From the NCBI GenBank assembly GCA_007117775.1, contig SKFX01000247.1:1-7736 (forward strand): DNA of 7,736 nucleotides, read 5' to 3'. Below the pieces are notes generated by a model. The model worked only from the letters and a program-made list of their open reading frames with translations. It was not told the origin of the DNA and did not search any database. The stretch comes from Ilumatobacteraceae bacterium. Lineage in GTDB: Bacteria; Actinomycetota; Acidimicrobiia; Acidimicrobiales; Ilumatobacteraceae. How positions within the stretch are numbered: the first letter of the stretch is position 1; each line of letters opens with the position of its first letter. Of the stretch, positions 1 to 6,203 are shown piece by piece. A program made the translations under genes and the position numbers.

Positions 1-1310
1 CATCGACAGCGCCAACGCAATAGGGCCAACAGCTCGCGTACCACCGGTTGGTCCAGTGCCGTGGCGAGTTCATCGGGGCGATAGTGGTGGCGGTTGACAT
101 CGCGGCCCACACCGGTTTCGGCCAGCAGTTCCATGTCGTTTGTCCCCGCCAGCAACCCGACGTAGTAGATCTGCGGGGTCCCCGGCACCAGGCATTGGAT
201 GAGGCGCGCCGCCACGAACGCTGCATCGTCGCGGCCGAGCGCGTCGTAGTAGGAGCAGTTGACCTGGTAGAGGTCGAGATTCGATGCGGCGGCGCCGGTC
301 GCCGCTCGGCTGGTCTCGCCGCTTCGACGGTGGATCTCGGTGACGAGGGCGTCGAGGTGCTCGTCGTCGATGAGGCCGGCGAGTCGTTCATCGTCATCGC
401 CCGCTGTCGGGTCCGGTCCGATGTCGATGACCCCGATGCCGTCATGGGTGTCGAGCACGGTCACACAGTTCGTCGGCCGGATCTCGAGCCAGTGCCGCAG
501 CGCGGTCGCGTCGGCGCGATAGAAGGCATCGAGCACCAGAGGCGGCAGTGCGAAGTCATAGACCCGGTCGACGCGCTGCGCGACTTCGATCTGAGCGAGG
601 TGGTGGCCGTGGATCTCGACGAGCACCTCCATCCCGCGGTATCGCAGCTCCTCGGTGAGACGTTCGATCAGCTCATAGGTCTCGGGGATCATGAAACATG
701 AGGTGCCGGCGCGTTTCGCGGTGTAGCCGACAGCGTCGAGGCGGACCTCGGTGACGCCGCCGGCTGCGAGAGCGTCGGCCACCGACATCAGATAGTCCCA
801 GCCGGCCCGATGTTCGACATCGAGATCGATCTGATGCTCGGTGAAGGTGGTCCACACCAGACGTTGGGAGCGATCGCCGAGGCGGATCCGAGTGAGGGGG
901 AGACCCGGTCGGGGACGGTAGACGCGCAACAGGTTCTCTTCTGTGACCGAGTCGCCGAACACCGACGACAGGGTGAGGAACATCCCATCGTGAACCGACG
1001 CGGCCACCTTGGCGCGCCAGTCGATGAACTCGGCTGATTCATCAGAGATGTGGTTGACGATCAGGTCCGCCATCACATCATGGGTCGCAGCGAGGCGGTT
1101 CACATCGGCCCAATCCCCGAGGCGAGGGTCGACGCGTCGGTGGTCGGTCGGATCGAAACCCGCGTCGGCACCGTCGATCGGCACGAAGAATGGCAGCAGG
1201 TGGACACCGCTGAAGGCGCCGTCGAGTGGTCCGTGCAATAACTCGATGAGACCGTCGAGGTCGCCGGCGAGTCGATCGACATAGGTGATGAGTTGGGGTG
1301 TGTGGCGCAT
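1..1310 (-). CDS. Sucrose phosphorylase-type GH13_18 glucoside phosphorylase (C-terminus outside window)
   Basis: Cytosolic retaining phosphorylase, most likely splitting sucrose with phosphate into glucose 1-phosphate and fructose. The frame is open from ATG 1310 to the left edge (436 codons); the family is about 480-505 residues, so some 60 are missing. The start begins MRHTPQLITYVDR, matching the QLITYADR start of Bifidobacterium sucrose phosphorylase. An in-frame TGA lies five codons upstream, so no earlier start exists. All catalytic residues are seen: nucleophile Asp192 (RLDAVGY), acid/base Glu232 (VEIH) and transition-state Asp290 (LDTHDG), the same numbers as in the B. adolescentis enzyme. 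Arg134 (YRPRPG) and the acceptor loop NLDLYQVN (Asp346, Tyr348, Gln349) match sucrose phosphorylase rather than sucrose-6'-phosphate phosphorylase. Family is near certain; sucrose as substrate is likely, but glucosylglycerol or glucosylglycerate phosphorolysis is not excluded. It lies 34 bases after the S9 peptidase gene, with no Shine-Dalgarno sequence or clear promoter of its own. Confidence 0.93.
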   Translation of the reverse strand, partial: MRHTPQLITYVDRLAGDLDGLIELLHGPLDGAFSGVHLLPFFVPIDGADAGFDPTDHRRVDPRLGDWADVNRLAATHDVMADLIVNHISDESAEFIDWRAKVAASVHDGMFLTLSSVFGDSVTEENLLRVYRPRPGLPLTRIRLGDRSQRLVWTTFTEHQIDLDVEHRAGWDYLMSVADALAAGGVTEVRLDAVGYTAKRAGTSCFMIPETYELIERLTEELRYRGMEVLVEIHGHHLAQIEVAQRVDRVYDFALPPLVLDAFYRADATALRHWLEIRPTNCVTVLDTHDGIGVIDIGPDPTAGDDDERLAGLIDDEHLDALVTEIHRRSGETSRAATGAAASNLDLYQVNCSYYDALGRDDAAFVAARLIQCLVPGTPQIYYVGLLAGTNDMELLAETGVGRDVNRHHYRPDELATALDQPVVRELLALLRWRCR

Positions 1311-1344
1311 GGTGATGAGTCCGGTTCACGAGGTGTGGGTCGAC

Positions 1345-3543
1345 TCAGACCCTCAGCGATCGTTTCAAAAAGTCGAGTTGATGCACCAGTAGGTTCTCAG
1401 AGATCACTTCCTGAGGAGTCATATGACTCACCCCCGACAGCATCAGCATCTCGTGGGGCCGACCCTCAGCCAGCAGCGCCGACGAGAGCGACAAACTGTG
1501 CGCAGCGACGACATTGTCATCGGCGAGACCGTGGATCAACAGCAGCGGGCACTCGAGCCGGTCAGCGACCTCGATCAGGCTCGTGCGCGCGTACGGCTCG
1601 GGATCGACGTTGGGATCACCGAGGTAGCGCTCGGTGTAGTGGGTGTCATACAACCGCCAGTCCGTCACCGGGGCCCCGGCGATGGCCGCATGGATCCGAT
1701 CGGGTCGGTGCAACGCGGCCAGAGCGGCGAGATACCCACCGAAGCTCCAGCCCCGGATCGCCACCCGTTCGAGGTCCAAGAGTCCGGTCTCAGCTGCGAT
1801 GGCGTCGAGCGCGTCGAGTTGATCCTCGAGCACCGGTGCGGCCAGATCACCGGCAACAGCACGCTCGAAGCCCGAGCCGCGCCCGGGAGTGCCGCGCCCG
1901 TCGGTGATGACCACGGCGAAGCCATGGTCGGCGAACCACTGTGAGATCAGATAACTGTGATGGGCCTGGAAGACGCGCTGGGCGTGCGGGCCACCGTAGG
2001 GGTCGAGCAGCACCGGCAGCGCGCTCGATCCATCGTGATCGCGCGGGAGCACTACGGCGGTCATGAGGGCGCGTTCGGTGGTGCGATACAGCGTCGCTGT
2101 TGCGGTGAGTTGTGGTGACTCACTGCGATGTTCGATCGGGATCGTCGTTCGCTCGCGGGCGGTTGCGACTACGCCGGGGTGGATCTCGGTGCGTGTCACC
2201 GGATCGTGCAGAGTGGTGGATCGGATCACCAGTGTGGAGCCACCGACGATGCCGGTGTGCACTCCGGTCTCCGGAGTCAACGCCTCGGTCGCGCCGTCGA
2301 CACCGATCCGCCACACACCGACCGCGCTGGGCTCGTCCAGTCGGTTGGCGCTGACGATGATCGCGGTGGTCTCAGCAGTCTCCGTGGACTCGCTGGTCTC
2401 GGGGGTGACGACGCCGATGATGGAGCGCACCTGCAGATCATCGGGTGTGATCGCTTCGCCATCGAGGAGCAGACGGCGCGTCCCGTCTCGATCCGCGCAG
2501 CTGAGCAGACGGCCGTCTGCGCTCATCATCGGTGCGCCGGGCGCCAACTCGACCCAGTGGTCATCGCGGTCGCTGAACCGCAGCGAGGTCTCGCCCGATT
2601 CGATGTCGACATCGCGGATCTCGAGGGTCCGCTGATCGCGGCTCTGGATCGCGATGATCAACCCGGCGCGCGACCAGTGCACACTGCACAGATACGGCAA
2701 TGCGGCACGATCCCAACGCACTTCCACCTGTCGGTCATCGAGGCCGATCAGATGCAGCGTGGTTTCGGCGTTGGGTGTTCCCGCCGCCGGATATCGAATC
2801 GGTGTCGGCGCGTGGTCGGGACGACCGGGGTCGCTCAGGTACCAGGTCTGCACCGGTGCAACATCGACTCGGGTGACCGCCAGCATCGTCCCGGTCGGAT
2901 CCCACCAGTGCCCGCGCAGGCGATGCATCTCCTCGGCGGCGATGAAGTCCGCCGAACCCCATGAGACCTCGACCGGGTCACCGTCGTCGCCGGCGACGCG
3001 CCACTCAGTCGAGGTGCGATGAACGTCACCGGCGCGCCCGTCGTCACGACGCAGATGGTCCGGTACCGCGACGACGAACAGTGAGCGTTCCCTCACGTAC
3101 GCGATCTGTGAGCCGGCCGGATCGGGGCGCGGATCGGCGATCGGGCCGGCGATGTCGAGCATCTCAGCGATCCCGGAGTCGAGGTTCGCGATGCCGAGTC
3201 GGCCACCGAGGCTGAAGCACACCAGGCGGCCGCTCGCGTCCGTCGCATAGGCGGTGATGCCCGATGCACCCTCGCGGAGCCGCTCGCGACGAAGGCGCTC
3301 GGCCTCGGGGAGGTCCTCAGCGCTGTCGGACCGGCCATCGTCGTCGATTGTGCGCGGGTCCACGATCAGGCGCTCGGTTCCATCGGCGACCTCGACGGCC
3401 CACAGGCAGGTGACGGGGTCATCGCCTGCCATCGAGCGCGCCATGACCACGGTTCGGCCATCGGCGGTGACGCTGAGATTGCGTGGTTCGCCGATGGTGA
3501 ATCGCTGGGTGCGGGCGTACTGGCGGGCGAAGGAGTCGGCCAC
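1345..3543 (-). CDS. S9 family serine peptidase, DPP-IV-like (cytosolic dipeptidyl aminopeptidase)
   Basis: Serine peptidase of 732 residues with an N-terminal DPP-IV beta-propeller (about 1-480) and a C-terminal alpha/beta-hydrolase domain (about 490-732). The triad is Ser600 (GWSFGGY), Asp675 (GLADDNV) and His707 (GVSHMT), spaced 75 and 32 residues apart, against 78 and 32 in human DPP-IV. The double-Glu motif that holds the substrate amino terminus is Glu204-Glu205 (IAAEEMHRLRG). The oxyanion Tyr is Tyr516 (DPYGGPH). S1-pocket residues Val626, Trp629, Tyr632, Tyr636, Asn677 and Val678 all match DPP-IV. This predicts release of N-terminal dipeptides, probably X-Pro or X-Ala. There is no signal peptide or membrane segment, so it should act on cytosolic peptides. 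The start is GTG; an in-frame TAG four codons upstream excludes an earlier one. The N-terminus (SFARQYARTQRFTIGEP) resembles that of actinobacterial homologues. It probably shares a transcript with the phosphorylase gene. Only one Lys (in LKRSLRV) occurs in the whole protein. Confidence 0.95.
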   Translation of the reverse strand: MADSFARQYARTQRFTIGEPRNLSVTADGRTVVMARSMAGDDPVTCLWAVEVADGTERLIVDPRTIDDDGRSDSAEDLPEAERLRRERLREGASGITAYATDASGRLVCFSLGGRLGIANLDSGIAEMLDIAGPIADPRPDPAGSQIAYVRERSLFVVAVPDHLRRDDGRAGDVHRTSTEWRVAGDDGDPVEVSWGSADFIAAEEMHRLRGHWWDPTGTMLAVTRVDVAPVQTWYLSDPGRPDHAPTPIRYPAAGTPNAETTLHLIGLDDRQVEVRWDRAALPYLCSVHWSRAGLIIAIQSRDQRTLEIRDVDIESGETSLRFSDRDDHWVELAPGAPMMSADGRLLSCADRDGTRRLLLDGEAITPDDLQVRSIIGVVTPETSESTETAETTAIIVSANRLDEPSAVGVWRIGVDGATEALTPETGVHTGIVGGSTLVIRSTTLHDPVTRTEIHPGVVATARERTTIPIEHRSESPQLTATATLYRTTERALMTAVVLPRDHDGSSALPVLLDPYGGPHAQRVFQAHHSYLISQWFADHGFAVVITDGRGTPGRGSGFERAVAGDLAAPVLEDQLDALDAIAAETGLLDLERVAIRGWSFGGYLAALAALHRPDRIHAAIAGAPVTDWRLYDTHYTERYLGDPNVDPEPYARTSLIEVADRLECPLLLIHGLADDNVVAAHSLSLSSALLAEGRPHEMLMLSGVSHMTPQEVISENLLVHQLDFLKRSLRV

Positions 3544-3549
3544 GAGTGC

Positions 3550-3555
3550 AACCTA
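3550..3555 (-). promoter_or_regulatory. -10 hexamer of a likely leaderless promoter for the S9 peptidase gene
   Basis: Read on the minus strand, TAGGTT fits the actinobacterial -10 consensus TAnnnT and is followed by six bases (GCACTC) and then the GTG start. That places the transcription start at the first base of the start codon. No Shine-Dalgarno-like purine run lies upstream, and no clear -35 box is visible. The promoter would drive both the peptidase and the phosphorylase genes. Confidence 0.6.
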
Positions 3556-3628
3556 GGCCGCGTCGCTGCGGTGGGCACAGTCCGGTGGGTGCCGCCCAGT
3601 TCGGTTGCCGCCATGCGACCATGGAGCG

Positions 3629-4459
3629 ATGTCATCGTCTGCCAACAGGTTCATCATGCCGGTCCGTCTCGCAGCGATCGCTGCGATCGTTGCGGTCGCT
3701 GGCGCGTGCGCCGAGAGCCCCGAGGGCCCTGGGAGCGCCGAGCCTCCGCCGGCCGGCGTCACCACCGAGATCGATGACGATGACGGGTCCGCCGCCGAGG
3801 AGCCCGAAGACGCATCGGACGATGAGTCGCTCGCGATGATCGACGATGAAGTCGCCGCAGAGATCGAAGCCGAGATCGACGAGACCGAATCGGAGGCGGT
3901 GCTGATCCCAGGACTCGACAGCGAGGATCGGTTCTGCCGGGCTTGGAGTCGCTTCACCGGAACCTTTCAGGTGCTCAGCGTCCCGGCGGCATTCGGTCTG
4001 ATCGACGATGCCGAACTGCTTCGACGTGAACTCGTTTCAGCGGGTACCACCGTTCAGTCCGGAAATGAACTGATCGATGCCGTCGCTGAGTTGGTGGAAT
4101 CAGAGCTCGGGGTGGTGGCCGAGCTCCTCGTCGGGCCGTACTCGGCGCGGGCCACCGACGCACTCGATGCGCTCGCTGACGTTGGTGCGTCCCGAGATGA
4201 CCTCGAGGCGCTGGATACCGCATGGCTCAGCGCACTCGAGAGCTATGACTGGGCGGAGTTGGAACTTGAATTGACCCTCGGTGACGATCGGGTCGACCTC
4301 GTCGAGCGAGCGGCTCAACTCTTCGGTGCGCAGCGGCCGGGATGGTTCGAGGACACTGCGCTCGATGTCGAGGAGTTTTCCATCCCCTTGACCGTTGAGT
4401 ATGCGACGACCAACTGTCCCGACGAGGGTGTGCTCGCCGGAGTCGACGGGGTCGACTAG
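3629..4459 (+). CDS. Putative lipoprotein with an acidic linker, function unknown
   Basis: Not recognised as a named family. From ATG 3629 the product is 276 residues. Residues 1-26 form a signal peptide (Arg7, Arg13, then hydrophobic LAAIAAIVAVAGA) ending at Cys27 in the lipobox-like AGAC, so export and lipid anchoring are likely. Residues 28-100 form a low-complexity linker with 28 Asp/Glu and no Lys or Arg. Residues 101-276 look like a folded, largely helical domain with two cysteines, Cys103 (RFCRAW) and Cys263 (TTNCPD), which could pair outside the cell. There is no Lys in the whole protein. The start is uncertain: ATG 3629 has GGAG only two bases upstream but GACCAT six bases before it, a weak -10 match; ATG 3656 (MPVRLAAIAA) has a weak AGG six bases upstream and also leaves a plausible signal peptide. 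The gene is divergent from the peptidase gene and convergent with the TLP1-like gene. A role in ligand binding or the cell envelope would be a guess. Confidence 0.83.
   Translation: MSSSANRFIMPVRLAAIAAIVAVAGACAESPEGPGSAEPPPAGVTTEIDDDDGSAAEEPEDASDDESLAMIDDEVAAEIEAEIDETESEAVLIPGLDSEDRFCRAWSRFTGTFQVLSVPAAFGLIDDAELLRRELVSAGTTVQSGNELIDAVAELVESELGVVAELLVGPYSARATDALDALADVGASRDDLEALDTAWLSALESYDWAELELELTLGDDRVDLVERAAQLFGAQRPGWFEDTALDVEEFSIPLTVEYATTNCPDEGVLAGVDGVD
4441..4457. terminator. Perfect 7-bp hairpin at the lipoprotein stop codon, possible terminator
   Basis: AGTCGAC-GGG-GTCGACT is a perfect inverted repeat with a three-base loop. It encodes the last residues (VDGVD) and reaches the first base of the TAG stop. 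It lacks a T-tract, so intrinsic termination is doubtful; coding constraint may explain part of the symmetry. Confidence 0.25.
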
Positions 4460-4472
4460 AGGATGGGATTCG

Positions 4473-4499
4473 CCCGGCCGCTCTCTGGGTTCAGCCGGG
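4473..4499. terminator. Hairpin between convergent genes, possible bidirectional terminator
   Basis: CCCGGC (4473-4478) pairs with GCCGGG (4494-4499) across a 15-base loop. It sits in the 47-base gap between the stop of the lipoprotein gene and the stop of the TLP1-like gene, where a shared terminator would be expected. There is no T-tract on either strand, and the loop is long for the stem. Confidence 0.3.
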
Positions 4500-4506
4500 G
4501 ACCATT

Positions 4507-6015
4507 TCAGTCGAGCAGTATGGTGCCGGCGGCATCGAGGTGGGCGGCGGTGCCGACCCATTCGCCGACCGCCATCGCCGTGCACAACCCGGGGTCCTCG
4601 CTCGTGGCCCAGGCGCGCCGGCCATCGGGGAGCAGACAGGCCGCGATCGCCTGAGAGGGGTCGCCATCGCGGCCGTGCATGACCGTATAGGCCTCGATGG
4701 TTGCGCTGCCGACAGCCTCGGCACCCAAGGCGAGCTCTCGACTCGCCAGACGGTCGATATCGGGCTGTGGTGAACCGGTCCGGTAGCCGGCTGCGGGTGG
4801 CTCGGTTCGGTAGACACCGAACGCGTGCTTGGTGGCGTAGCCGCCGTTGGCCCAGATGAGAGCGGTCTCGTCGGGTCGTTCACGCAGTTCGGCCACCATT
4901 GTGGCGATGGCGTGCATCACATAGTTGTTCCACGGGCCGCCGGCGAAACAGAGCCCGCCCGTCAAGGTCAGCGGGCGCGAGTCGCCGTAAGGGTCAAGAC
5001 CGAGTGAGCGGGCTCCGAGTTGCACCGCAGAGGGGAAACACGAGTAGAGGTCGATCAGACCGACCGAGTCGATGTCGGTGTCCGCCAATTCGAGTGCCAG
5101 CGCACCTCCTGCCGCGATGGCCGGGGTCTCAGCGAAGTCCCATCGGTGCGAGATGAATGGATGCTCATGGCAGTCGGTGCCGCTCTGGGGGAAGACCCAG
5201 CGATCGGGCGCGATGCCGAGCCGTTCGGCTTCGGCGACCGAGCACACCAGGACCGCCGCGGCCATGTCGACATCGTTGTTCGAGTTCATCGCCTTGGTGT
5301 AGGGCGTCCCGACCATGCGATTGTCCGGTGACGGTGTGCGGATCTGTGCGGCTGTGAGCGGCTCGCGACGCCAGGCGTACGGGTTGGCTGCGGCGACGAG
5401 CGCGAAGCGCTCCCACATCTCGCTGATACGCCTCAGATGGTCATCGGGGTCGAGGCCATCGGCGGCGCGCACGGCGGGCTCGAACATCGGGTACACCTGG
5501 ATCGGCAGGTAGATCCCGCGTTCGGTCTCGGCTTCGAGGTTCATCTGCAGTTCCGAGCCGAGCACCTCGACGGTGTCGGCGGGTGCCTGATCGGCGCCGA
5601 GTCGTTCACCCCAGTCGAGCTGGATCTGATCGCGCCGCGCCCGGCGGCGCGTCCGTGCCGCCTCGCCGCCGACCAGAAGCGCGCTGTTGAGTTGGCCTGC
5701 ATTGATCTGTGCGCAGGTCGTATTCATGAGGCTCTGTGGCGAGTTGCCACCCATCGTCGTGACCGCGTGGTGTCCAGCAGTGATTCCCAGTGCGTGCGAC
5801 AGCGTGGCTGCTGGATCGTGGTACCGCCATGACAAGAAGTCGACGACACGGATCGAATCCACATCGACCATTGCGGCCAGTCCGGCATCGGTGGCCGCGG
5901 CTCGGGTGGCATGGGCCATCAGCGAGATCGGGTCCAGGACATCGGCCACATCTTCGGCGTGGAGCAGGTATTGGCCGGCGCCAATCACAACGGGGGTGGA
6001 GGGGTCGATCGTCAT
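4507..6015 (-). CDS. Thiolase-like protein, TLP1 type, lacking classical thiolase catalytic residues
   Basis: A 502-residue protein with a thiolase-fold domain (about 1-405) and an extra C-terminal domain (about 410-502), the layout of mycobacterial TLP1. Such genes are often auto-annotated acetyl-CoA acetyltransferase. Aligning by eye to classical thiolases, the nucleophile Cys region is GGNSPQS (89-95) with no Cys at that place. The NEAF loop is replaced by IDLYSCFPSA (321-330), the GHP histidine loop by LTGGLCFAGGPWNN (351-364), and the second-Cys loop by WANGGYATKHAFG (388-400). M. smegmatis TLP1 is reported as monomeric, with a beta-barrel C-terminal domain and no thiolase activity, so no Claisen or thiolysis reaction should be assumed; acyl-CoA binding is plausible. 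ATG 6015 (MTIDPSTPVVIGAGQY) is chosen over an in-frame TTG at 6072, because a TAATCT hexamer lies seven bases before the ATG and thiolase homology begins just after it. The gene stands alone, divergent from rpiB. Confidence 0.9.
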   Translation of the reverse strand: MTIDPSTPVVIGAGQYLLHAEDVADVLDPISLMAHATRAAATDAGLAAMVDVDSIRVVDFLSWRYHDPAATLSHALGITAGHHAVTTMGGNSPQSLMNTTCAQINAGQLNSALLVGGEAARTRRRARRDQIQLDWGERLGADQAPADTVEVLGSELQMNLEAETERGIYLPIQVYPMFEPAVRAADGLDPDDHLRRISEMWERFALVAAANPYAWRREPLTAAQIRTPSPDNRMVGTPYTKAMNSNNDVDMAAAVLVCSVAEAERLGIAPDRWVFPQSGTDCHEHPFISHRWDFAETPAIAAGGALALELADTDIDSVGLIDLYSCFPSAVQLGARSLGLDPYGDSRPLTLTGGLCFAGGPWNNYVMHAIATMVAELRERPDETALIWANGGYATKHAFGVYRTEPPAAGYRTGSPQPDIDRLASRELALGAEAVGSATIEAYTVMHGRDGDPSQAIAACLLPDGRRAWATSEDPGLCTAMAVGEWVGTAAHLDAAGTILLD

Positions 6016-6022
6016 CGACGGC

Positions 6023-6028
6023 AGATTA
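6023..6028 (-). promoter_or_regulatory. -10 hexamer of a likely leaderless promoter for the TLP1-like gene
   Basis: Read on the minus strand, TAATCT (consensus TAnnnT) is followed by seven bases (GCCGTCG) and the ATG at 6015. Seventeen bases further upstream is TGTCCA (6046-6051), a poor three-of-six match to a -35 box. No Shine-Dalgarno sequence is present. The arrangement supports ATG 6015 as the start and a transcript beginning at or one base before it. Confidence 0.6.
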
Positions 6029-6169
6029 TCGATGGTGCGCAGCTGTGGACATGGTCGTGGTTCCGCTCCCAATGCTGCCAGCGTGGTGCCGGGGCCGGTG
6101 TCGAGCGGTCACTCCGCGCTCGCCACGCCGAGGTCGCAGCAAAGTTGCCGTGATGTTGGAGCGTGATCC

Positions 6170-6182
6170 CGCTCGGGGAGCG
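6170..6182. repeat. Short inverted repeat in the rpiB promoter region
   Basis: CGCTC-GGG-GAGCG is a perfect 5-bp inverted repeat with a three-base centre. It lies ten bases upstream of the predicted rpiB -10 hexamer and covers the place where a -35 box would be; no -35 consensus is visible there. It could be an operator, but a repeat this short in GC-rich DNA may be chance. Confidence 0.2.
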
Positions 6183-6191
6183 CGCGGAACC

Positions 6192-6197
6192 TACACT
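6192..6197 (+). promoter_or_regulatory. -10 hexamer of a likely leaderless promoter for rpiB-glyA
   Basis: TACACT (consensus TAnnnT) is followed by six bases (CGGGTC) and the rpiB ATG at 6204, placing transcription start on the A of the start codon. No Shine-Dalgarno sequence precedes this ATG, whereas the downstream glyA start has one, as expected for an internal operon gene. Confidence 0.65.
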
Positions 6198-6203
6198 CGG
6201 GTC

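Noticed and set aside
48..701. Plus-strand open frame of 217 residues antisense to the sucrose phosphorylase gene
   Set aside because: It lies wholly opposite a gene with all catalytic motifs. Its translation has no recognisable family, and long antisense frames are expected in GC-rich genes.
1293..2964. Long plus-strand frames (1293-1907, 1423-1944, 2063-2635, 2128-2964) opposite the S9 peptidase
   Set aside because: They overlap one another in different frames, are Arg/Ser-rich low-information translations, have no start signals, and mirror a clearly functional gene.
3605..3628. TTG 3605 as the lipoprotein start
   Set aside because: It would add MPPCDHGA before the signal peptide, including an extra Cys, with no ribosome binding site or -10 hexamer at a useful distance.
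3671..3684. Perfect 14-bp palindrome GCAGCGATCGCTGC in the lipoprotein signal sequence
   Set aside because: It is explained by the Ala-Ala-Ile-Ala-Ala codons of the hydrophobic segment. GATCG-type words are frequent throughout the window, so an operator or uptake sequence cannot be argued.
6016..6072. Extension of the TLP1-like protein to a TTG at 6072, adding 19 residues
   Set aside because: The added segment has no thiolase similarity and runs through the TAATCT hexamer; ATG 6015 is the better start.
5790..6203. Upstream in-frame extension of rpiB, giving a 286-residue product
   Set aside because: The extra residues are Arg/Pro-rich without RpiB homology and overlap the divergent TLP1-like gene. 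The RpiB signature begins at residue 4 of the ATG 6204 product, and a -10 hexamer sits just before it.
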